Shown: piece by piece, positions 1-4,859 of the stretch
Layout: each line of letters opens with the position of its first letter
Position numbering within the stretch: the stretch's first letter is position 1
Source: JAHFUA01 sp035542595
GTDB taxonomy: Bacteria; Acidobacteriota; Terriglobia; Terriglobales; Acidobacteriaceae
Assembly (NCBI GenBank): GCA_035542595.1
Contig: DATKLD010000204.1
Coordinates: 1-6,098 of the forward strand
Reading direction: 5' to 3'
Length of the DNA: 6,098 nt
Program-made: the position numbers and the translations under genes
Notes under the pieces: generated by a model
Databases searched by the model: none
Told to the model about the DNA's origin: nothing
What the model saw: the letters and a program-made list of their open reading frames with translations, nothing else

Positions 1-332
1 GCCCACTGCGCATCGGTCACTTCCCAGCGTCCTCGCATCCTCGGGTGGAAGACTCGCCAGCGCTGGCTCCTCTATGCCGCTACTCCACTCAAAGTACAAG
101 AGAAAACAAACTCCCGGCCATTTGTGAGACTGGTTCTAGTATTTTGAGCAGTTACCCGCTGAACCAGGCTCCGCGACAATATGTCCAAACGAGGAAGGAC
201 ATCGTTTGACGGCGAGGCGCTACGACGCCGGAGGTATTCACGCGAGCAGAAACTAGCAGGAATTGGAGGCTGGGCTCTGGCTGGTGGCCTAAAAGGAGCC
301 GTTCTTGCCTCTCAATCAGGTCGAATGGGCGG
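1..332. other. Upstream region without a supported gene
   Basis: I find no convincing gene here on either strand. The stretch must include the promoter of the cytochrome gene that follows, but I see no clear -35/-10 pair; the A/T-richer patches at about 98-118 and 137-147 are the only candidates. A small ATG reading frame runs from 181 to 354 (57 codons, Arg-rich N-terminal half) and overlaps the cytochrome start. It has unbiased third positions, a poor ribosome binding site and no family I recognise, so I do not call it a gene. A good Shine-Dalgarno-like AAAAGGAG at 291-298 is not at a useful distance from the cytochrome start. Confidence 0.5.
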
Positions 333-764
333 TTGGCTGTGCATCACGGAATAACGCTGGCACTTTTTCTATTCGTTCTCGGACCTCTGGGGTCATTTCC
401 ACAGACGATGGAACGATCATCCCCAATACGTCCCGTCGATGGCTGCTCCGTCTTCCAGAACTACTGCGCACCGTGTCACGGAATCGATGGTGGCGGCAAG
501 GGTCCTGTCTCCGGGGCCTTGAGACAAGCCGTTCCTGATTTGACGACACTTTCCGAGCGAAATGGCGGGAAATTCCCTGCGGCTCACGTGAGGAACACGA
601 TCACGTTTGGTGAGGACGCGCTGATTCCTGCACATGGCTCGAAGGGGATGCCGATCTGGGGACCGCTGTTCCATGAAATCGAGTTCGACCAGGATCTGGG
701 TTACGTCAGGCTAGAGAACGTCACGAGCTACATTGAATCCATACAGCGGAAGCAGGTTCAGTGA
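333..764 (+). CDS. Secreted mono-heme c-type cytochrome
   Basis: This encodes a small class I-like cytochrome c, an electron carrier outside the cytoplasmic membrane whose partner cannot be told from the window. Residues 7-24 are a hydrophobic export signal (GITLALFLFVLGPLGSF). The heme-binding motif is C45-A-P-C48-H49, followed by a Gly-rich turn (GIDGGGKGP). Met106 in 'GSKGMPIWGPLF' is the likely second axial iron ligand. The protein ends with 'VTSYIESIQRK', a typical C-terminal cytochrome helix. At 143 residues it is the normal size for one heme. The start is uncertain: no ATG precedes the signal peptide in frame, so TTG at 333 or GTG at 339 must be used, and neither has a good Shine-Dalgarno. 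The first in-frame ATG (408) would remove the signal. The gene converges on the trehalose cluster. Its third codon positions are more mixed than in the - strand genes, which could mean a separate origin. The family is certain; the partner and exact start are not. Confidence 0.87.
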   Translation: MAVHHGITLALFLFVLGPLGSFPQTMERSSPIRPVDGCSVFQNYCAPCHGIDGGGKGPVSGALRQAVPDLTTLSERNGGKFPAAHVRNTITFGEDALIPAHGSKGMPIWGPLFHEIEFDQDLGYVRLENVTSYIESIQRKQVQ

Positions 765-793
765 TATTCGCGGAAGCAGGTTCAGTGATATTC
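746..793. repeat. Perfect 24-bp tandem duplication over the cytochrome stop
   Basis: Two identical 24-bp units lie head to tail at 746-769 and 770-793; each starts GCGGAAGCAGG and ends GTGATATTC. The first copy contains the last codons and the TGA (762-764) of the cytochrome gene. The second is therefore untranslated in that frame and carries a second copy of the same codons and TGA. Identity is complete and stops sharply at both ends, which suggests a recent slippage or end-joining event. The right-hand end overlaps the terminal bases of the broken phosphatase fragment (stop at 792-794). Confidence 0.93.
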
Positions 794-947
794 AATGTTT
801 CGGTCGACAAAACTGTGGCGAAACGGCCGGCAGCAGCTTGCGGTACCGCACCTGGCATAGCGCTTCCAGGGTAGCGGTGCGGACGCGGCTGCTGCTCGCC
901 AGGGTACCGTCGTAGTCACAGGCCAGCGCCGCCCATCGCGGGCTCAT
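792..947 (-). pseudogene. Truncated HAD-type phosphatase remnant downstream of the trehalose-6-phosphate synthase
   Basis: The reading frame begins with an ATG that overlaps the synthase TGA (ATGA, 944-947), the usual sign of coupled translation. Residues 7-16 read ALACDYDGTL, the D-x-D-G-T nucleophile motif I of HAD phosphatases, followed by a helix-like segment (RVRTATLEALCQVR) as in Cof/OtsB-like members. After 'RKLL' the frame runs into unrelated sequence and stops at 51 residues; intact family members are roughly 200-270 residues. Shifting by two bases right after 'KLL' gives Gly-Arg, which could be what remains of a motif II '(V)TGR', so small deletions may have broken the gene before or during truncation. 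No later HAD motif (the Lys or the distal acidic pair) is present before the cytochrome gene. An intact partner would be expected to dephosphorylate trehalose-6-phosphate or a related sugar phosphate; this remnant could not. That it is a remnant rather than a short real protein is an inference. Confidence 0.72.
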
Positions 948-3208
948 CGCGCCGCCAGTGCCCGGTGTTCGTCGCGCCCACCCTCCTGGACGTCGATCCT
1001 CGTTTCGCACAGATCTCCGATCAGGCTGGCGGCCCAGCGATACACATTATTCTCCTTCACCACGCGGCGCATGTGCTGCATCCGCACCTTCTTCTCGCGG
1101 GGCTCCATCTCCAGGGCGCGGAAGATGGCGTCGGCGAGATGCTCGGTGTCGTAAGGATTCACGATCAAGGCGTCGTGCAGCTCGCGGGCAGCGCCGGTGA
1201 AGGCACTGAGCAGCAGCACACCCTGCTCGTCGTCGCGAGCGGCGACAAATTCCTTGGCTACCAGGTTCATGCCGTCGTGCAGTGAAGTGACCATACAGAA
1301 GTCGGCGGCACGGTAGAAGCGTTCGATCTGCTCGTGGCTGTGGTGGCCCTTGAGGAAGACGATGGGCTTCCACTTGCCGGACTGGAAGCGCCAGTTGATG
1401 CGGTCGGCCTCCGCTTCCACTTCCGCCAGCAGGTCGTGATAGCGTTTGATGTGGGTGCGGCTGGGGGCGCCGATCTGCGCGAACGTCAGCTTGCCCTGGT
1501 ACGCGGGATATTTTTCCAGGAAACGCTCGATGGCCAGAAAGCGCTCCGGGAGGCCCTTGGTATAGTCCACGCGGTCCACGCCCACGCCCAGAAAGAGCGC
1601 CTCCACGCCCATCTCGTTCATCAGAGCCGATTGCTGCTTGTGCACCGGCTTCGGACTCTTGCCCGGCGCCGGTTCCTCCCAAACCACGCTGATGGGGAAT
1701 GGACGCACCGAGGTGAGGTGGTCATGCCGGTTCACGGCAAAGTGTTCGCGGTCGATGCGGGATTCCAGCGCCCGGTCCACGGTCTCCAGAAAATTATTGC
1801 AGTGCGCCTGGATGTGAAACCCGATCAGGTCCGCGCCCAGCAGGCCATCCAGCAGCTCGCGCTGCCAGGGGCAAATGCGAAAGGCCTCCGGGTTGGGCCA
1901 GGGGATGTGCCAGAAGATGGCCACGCGCGCATCCGGCCGTTGCCGCTTGAGCAGGCGCGGCAGCAGCGCGAAGTGGTAATCCTGCACGATGACCAACGGC
2001 TGCTCGGTGCCGGCCATCTCGTCGAGCACCGCCTCGGCGAATTTGGCGCTTACCTGGCGATACCATCCCCAATCGCTCTCCCGGAACAGCGGCCTGGTGT
2101 GCGCGATGTGGCACAACGGCCACAAGCCTTCATTGGAGAAGCCGAAGTAGTATCCCTCCTCCTCTTCCTTGGTCAGCCAGACCCGGCGCAGGGTGTAGCG
2201 CGGCTGTTCGGGGGGGACGCGGACGCAACTGCGCTCGTCCACCATCTCGCGATCGGCGTCGCCGCTGCCGTGCGCCACCCAGGTACCGTCGCAGGCGCAC
2301 AGGATTGGCTCCAGCGCCGTCACCAGGCCGCTGGCGGGAACGATGGTTTCGATTCCTTTCCCGCGCCGCACATGCATGTAGGGTTCGCGGTTGGCGACGA
2401 CGAACAAACGGCTCCCCGCCAGCTTGGTACGCAGGCAGACGCTGAGGCGTTCGGCCGTCCAGGAGGAATCGCCCGCGACGCGCAGTTGCGCTTCCTTCTC
2501 TGCGGAGGCACGCGCTGCGGCGAGACTGGCGGCAAAAGTCGCAACCTCGCGGGTGAGCGGATTGAACAGGTCGGTCTCGGCCGGGGCGGTGGCGGTGCCT
2601 ATGCGCAGCGCCCGCGTCCACTGCGCGGTCCTGGCGAGCGGGGCAAGGATGCTGCGCCGCACGATGAGGAAACTGGCGAAGAGGATCAACACCACCTGCA
2701 CACCGATGCCAAAGAGCAGGTAGCGCCACAGGTGCGTGCCATGGCGGGCGATGTAAGCCGCATCCTGCACGATGGCCAAGCTGCCGACGACCTCTTGGTC
2801 GCGCGTGAGCGGCGTGGCGAAGATGTACACTGGGTTGTCTCCAAGGGAGACAAATTCGCCGGTGCCGGAGCCCTTCTGGATGGCGCGCAGCACCGCAGCG
2901 GGAGGTCCTGCCAGTCGCTTGTCGAGTCCAGAGCTGACGGCTATTACGTGCCCGCGATTGTTGTAAACGGCAATCCCAGCCAGACGTTCGCGATTGCCGA
3001 AGCGCTCAACCAGCCGCCGCAACTCCTGGGGCGACCCTAGAACCGGCGTCACGCTCTCTTCCAGGCTGTCGGCGAGCAATTCTGCACGCCGCGAGAGATC
3101 GCGCTCCTGAATCTTGCGGTCTCTGCGCACCTGGTAGCCGGCGAACAGCAGAGATACGGCGATGACGGCGAGCAGCAAGGGGACGAACAGCCTGAGACTT
3201 ACGCGCAT
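944..3208 (-). CDS. otsA: Membrane sensor-HAMP-GT20 trehalose-6-phosphate synthase fusion
   Basis: The C-terminal part (about residues 266-735) is a family GT20 synthase, which transfers glucose from a nucleotide sugar (usually UDP-glucose) to glucose-6-phosphate to make trehalose-6-phosphate. By comparison with E. coli OtsA, the visible active-site residues are R274 (VANRE), W363 (SNEGLWPLCH), D410 (VQDYH), H434 (FWHIPWPNPE), R546 and K551 (DRVDYTKG), and D645 to E653 (DGMNLVAKE). Ahead of this lies a sensor-type module absent from OtsA: membrane segment 7-24, an extracytoplasmic domain of about 135 residues (30-160) with 'GIAVYNNRGHVIAVSS' resembling a small Cache/PAS-like fold, a second membrane segment 162-183, and a HAMP-like segment 184-240 running into the enzyme through a charged helix. 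The enzyme is therefore cytoplasmic but membrane-tethered. ATG 3208 lies 15 bp after the upstream small gene, whose stop overlaps an AAGGG, so translation may be re-initiated. The phosphatase start overlaps its TGA. Enzyme identity is firm; regulation through the sensor is inferred. Confidence 0.93.
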   Translation of the reverse strand: MRVSLRLFVPLLLAVIAVSLLFAGYQVRRDRKIQERDLSRRAELLADSLEESVTPVLGSPQELRRLVERFGNRERLAGIAVYNNRGHVIAVSSGLDKRLAGPPAAVLRAIQKGSGTGEFVSLGDNPVYIFATPLTRDQEVVGSLAIVQDAAYIARHGTHLWRYLLFGIGVQVVLILFASFLIVRRSILAPLARTAQWTRALRIGTATAPAETDLFNPLTREVATFAASLAAARASAEKEAQLRVAGDSSWTAERLSVCLRTKLAGSRLFVVANREPYMHVRRGKGIETIVPASGLVTALEPILCACDGTWVAHGSGDADREMVDERSCVRVPPEQPRYTLRRVWLTKEEEEGYYFGFSNEGLWPLCHIAHTRPLFRESDWGWYRQVSAKFAEAVLDEMAGTEQPLVIVQDYHFALLPRLLKRQRPDARVAIFWHIPWPNPEAFRICPWQRELLDGLLGADLIGFHIQAHCNNFLETVDRALESRIDREHFAVNRHDHLTSVRPFPISVVWEEPAPGKSPKPVHKQQSALMNEMGVEALFLGVGVDRVDYTKGLPERFLAIERFLEKYPAYQGKLTFAQIGAPSRTHIKRYHDLLAEVEAEADRINWRFQSGKWKPIVFLKGHHSHEQIERFYRAADFCMVTSLHDGMNLVAKEFVAARDDEQGVLLLSAFTGAARELHDALIVNPYDTEHLADAIFRALEMEPREKKVRMQHMRRVVKENNVYRWAASLIGDLCETRIDVQEGGRDEHRALAAR

Positions 3209-3223
3209 CGGGAGCCTAATCCC

Positions 3224-3478
3224 TTATTCTGTCATCGTTGCCACTCGTGTTGACGCGGAAGGGGCACTGTCGGTTACAGCGGAGGAAACGAGCTTTGCGG
3301 AAACAACTTTCATCTCGTCCCAGCTGTAGGCGAACTCTTTACCGCAATCCAGGCACACGACGTATACTTCGGTCACCCTAGCTGCCTCTGAACGGTGTTC
3401 ACGCGGCTTGGTACTCATGGGGAAGGTATATCGGTCGTGAGTACAACAACCGAACAGCACATCCAGTAATTTGGACAT
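3224..3478 (-). CDS. Small C-x2-C putative zinc-binding protein
   Basis: This is an 84-residue hypothetical protein. It has C11-C12-x-H14 near the N-terminus ('FGCCTHDRYTFP') and C42-x2-C45 in 'VYVVCLDCGKEFAYSWDEMKVV', a knuckle typical of zinc ribbons, so one zinc could be held by Cys/His from both ends. Residues 64-84 are Ser/Thr/Ala-rich and probably disordered. There is no signal peptide or membrane segment, so it should be cytoplasmic. An in-frame GTG lies 12 codons upstream, but those codons read through a near-perfect AAGGAGG, placed 8 nt before ATG 3478; I therefore chose 3478. It sits 15 bp before the trehalose synthase and is probably co-transcribed. I recall similar short 'CLDCGKE' proteins as frequent hypotheticals in Acidobacteriota, but I do not know a function; binding nucleic acid or a protein partner is only possible. 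Confidence 0.82.
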   Translation of the reverse strand: MSKLLDVLFGCCTHDRYTFPMSTKPREHRSEAARVTEVYVVCLDCGKEFAYSWDEMKVVSAKLVSSAVTDSAPSASTRVATMTE

Positions 3479-3486
3479 TCCCGCAC

Positions 3487-3493
3487 CCTCCTT
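3487..3493 (-). promoter_or_regulatory. Strong Shine-Dalgarno setting the start of the C-x2-C protein
   Basis: On the - strand this reads AAGGAGG, 8 nt ahead of ATG 3478. It is the strongest ribosome binding site in the window and decides between this ATG and the in-frame GTG at 3514, whose extension would run through it. It suggests the small protein is made in more quantity than its downstream neighbours. Confidence 0.85.
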
Positions 3494-3517
3494 CAACGTC
3501 AGGACCGGTGTCACCTA

Positions 3518-3547
3518 AGGCTAAACATTCAGCGGCAAGTGCAACAA
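3518..3547 (-). promoter_or_regulatory. Candidate promoter for the trehalose cluster
   Basis: The 122-bp gap between the transport cluster and the trehalose cluster is the natural place for a promoter. On the - strand TTGTTG (3542-3547) and TAGCCT (3518-3523) are separated by 18 bp, with a TG two bases before the second box. Both boxes match the sigma-70 consensus only partly. The implied leader would be about 30 nt. An odd palindrome GGTGTCACC (3507-3515) falls near the predicted transcription start and might be an operator, but it is short enough to be chance. I saw no clear terminator hairpin in this gap, so read-through from the transport genes is also possible. Confidence 0.22.
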
Positions 3548-3600
3548 CTGTAGGAAGTACCAGCTCGGATTGACATGAGGCGGAGCGCGTTGCGAGCATC

Positions 3601-4065
3601 TCACTTCATCCCGCGCACTCGCAGCACAAGGGTAGGGATGGCCAGTCCGATGCCAAGGGCCCCGACCGTAAACATGACGCGCAGAGTATTGTCCACGGCC
3701 GTGATAATAGTTTCGTTCGTGGCAACAGGATGCTGTGCTGTGATGGCAAACAGCCCCAAGATCGCCTTTGCGGCGAATCCGCCGGGAAGCATTGGAATGC
3801 AGCCTAGGATATGCAGCGCATTGCGCGAAACACCGATCGGGGACGGGAGCAGTTGTACAACGACACCCCCCGCCAACGCGGCGACAAAGGACGCCGCTTC
3901 CATGCTCCAGCCGAACCCGAGGGCGACGGTGCGCACCGCCAGCATGAGGGCGCCACTGGCCGCACACCAGGAGAGCGCTCGGAAGCCAACGTTGAAAAGC
4001 ACGCCCAAGCCTGCGGCCGCCAGTCCACCGCAGACGGTGTGGTGGAGCAAAAGGGGGAGATCCAT
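3601..4065 (-). CDS. yjjB: YjjB/ThrE C-half-like exporter subunit (ThrE_2 type)
   Basis: This 154-residue membrane protein matches the smaller half of split threonine/serine-exporter systems. Hydrophobic segments lie at about 5-25, 33-50, 57-73, 86-110 and 128-149. The loop 'GCIPMLPGGFAAKA' (88-101) is the family's conserved Pro-Gly element before a helix. In the single-chain ThrE of Corynebacterium this part is fused to the YjjP-like part; in Enterobacteria they are separate as YjjP and YjjB, and the length here fits YjjB. ATG 4065 lies 2 nt after the stop of the yjjP-like gene and 9 nt after AGAAGG, so I prefer it to the in-frame upstream start at 4104, which would add 13 residues and overlap the neighbour. 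Expected partner: the YjjP-like protein next to it. Known substrates in the family are threonine/serine (ThrE) and succinate (YjjPB); the substrate here cannot be read from sequence. Confidence 0.88.
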   Translation of the reverse strand: MDLPLLLHHTVCGGLAAAGLGVLFNVGFRALSWCAASGALMLAVRTVALGFGWSMEAASFVAALAGGVVVQLLPSPIGVSRNALHILGCIPMLPGGFAAKAILGLFAITAQHPVATNETIITAVDNTLRVMFTVGALGIGLAIPTLVLRVRGMK

Positions 4066-4067
4066 GT

Positions 4068-4859
4068 TCAACGGCCTTCTCCCAGCAAGCCCCGGGCGAG
4101 CCATACTCCCACCGTGATGAATACCAGGTTCACCGCCACCCAGACGGCGCGGGCGCTTCCCAAGGTCGGGCGGCCTTCCAGGATGTCAAACTGTGCGTTG
4201 AACGCAGGCACGCCCGGCACCAGCAACAGCACGGGCCCTGTCATGTCTCTGGCTACCGCCTGGCTTCCAGCCCACCGCGCGCCGAGTCCGCACAATGTTG
4301 ATGCCAGAAACGCGACCACGGTGGTGGAGAGGAACACATTGATCTTGTGCGAGGCCAGCTGGTGCCGAACGATCTGACCGAGCGCCGCTGCGACAAAGAT
4401 TGGTCCGACGCCCGCCCAGTCCACATCCAGCAATTGACCGAAGGCGGCGCACGCCACGCCGACCGCCAGGACGACCCAGCCGGGGTGACGGGGAGAAGCA
4501 CGCACGAGGCGATCCACTTCAGCCCGAGCCTTAGCTGCGGTAAAGCCTCCCCGCTCGATCTCCGCCGCGGTCGCGCGCAGCGCGTGGTAGAGCCTCTGGT
4601 TCACACCCAGGGGGCCGACTTTACGCATGCAGGTGATCCAGTCGGGCCTGATGCCGAGCGTGATGGCAAGCGACGCGTAGCCCACGCGCGTGTCCACGCG
4701 CTCAGCACCCAGACCGGCCGCCACCTGTCCGGTGATCTCCTCCACATTGCGCGCGCTGGCGCCGGTTTCCATCAGCAACCGGCCAAAGTCGAGCGCCACT
4801 GTTGCGATCTCCTCCAATGACTCGCGCCCAAGCGCGGGCTGGAGGAGTTCTGCTTTCAT
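4068..4859 (-). CDS. yjjP: YjjP/ThrE N-half-like exporter subunit (DUF1212 type)
   Basis: This 263-residue protein matches the larger half of a split ThrE/YjjP system. Residues 1-124 are a soluble, mostly helical domain carrying the family signature 'LMETGASARNVEEI' (29-42) and a strand-rich segment 'TRVGYASLAITL' (57-68). From about 126 there are membrane segments at 126-143, 149-166, 174-195, 206-222 and 236-257. The loop 'LVPGVPAFNAQFDILEGR' (213-230) corresponds to the conserved Pro-Gly-x-Pro...Asn-Ala...Asp motif of YjjP. ATG 4859 overlaps the TGA of the upstream AAE transporter (ATGA, 4856-4859), and its own TGA is 2 nt from the yjjB-like start, so the three genes are probably made in step. 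It should form one transporter with the YjjB-like protein in the cytoplasmic membrane. The substrate is uncertain: amino acid or C4-dicarboxylate. Confidence 0.9.
   Translation of the reverse strand: MKAELLQPALGRESLEEIATVALDFGRLLMETGASARNVEEITGQVAAGLGAERVDTRVGYASLAITLGIRPDWITCMRKVGPLGVNQRLYHALRATAAEIERGGFTAAKARAEVDRLVRASPRHPGWVVLAVGVACAAFGQLLDVDWAGVGPIFVAAALGQIVRHQLASHKINVFLSTTVVAFLASTLCGLGARWAGSQAVARDMTGPVLLLVPGVPAFNAQFDILEGRPTLGSARAVWVAVNLVFITVGVWLARGLLGEGR
4075..4080 (-). promoter_or_regulatory. Ribosome binding site of the yjjB-like gene
   Basis: The - strand reads AGAAGG, 9 nt before ATG 4065, inside the last codons of the yjjP-like gene. It supports 4065 over the upstream in-frame start at 4104. 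Confidence 0.65.

Noticed and set aside
181..354. 57-codon ATG frame upstream of the cytochrome
   Set aside because: No good ribosome binding site, no coding bias, no recognisable family, and it overlaps the cytochrome start. Kept only as a possible leader in the findings.
840..849. Palindrome GCGGTACCGC as an operator or terminator
   Set aside because: It has no loop and no T-run, lies inside the phosphatase remnant, and 10-bp palindromes arise by chance in GC-rich DNA. Noted only as part of the breakpoint context.
1334..3040. 568-codon open frame on the + strand
   Set aside because: It lies wholly antisense to the trehalose synthase, whose motifs are unmistakable. Its sequence is low-complexity (rich in Ala, Arg, Gly, His), as expected of a shadow frame in GC-rich DNA, and it matches no family I know.
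3399..3599. 66-codon - strand frame in the gap before the C-x2-C protein
   Set aside because: It overlaps the strong ribosome binding site and the start of the zinc-knuckle gene in another frame, and shows no motif.
3479..3600. Possible terminator or riboswitch in the gap between the two gene clusters
   Set aside because: I looked for a GC-rich hairpin followed by T residues on the - strand and found none; the gap is also too short for most known riboswitch classes plus a promoter.
3575..4377. Long + strand frames opposite the yjjB- and yjjP-like genes
   Set aside because: They are antisense to two genes with clear family signatures and membrane segments; the products are Arg/Pro/Thr-rich with no domain pattern.
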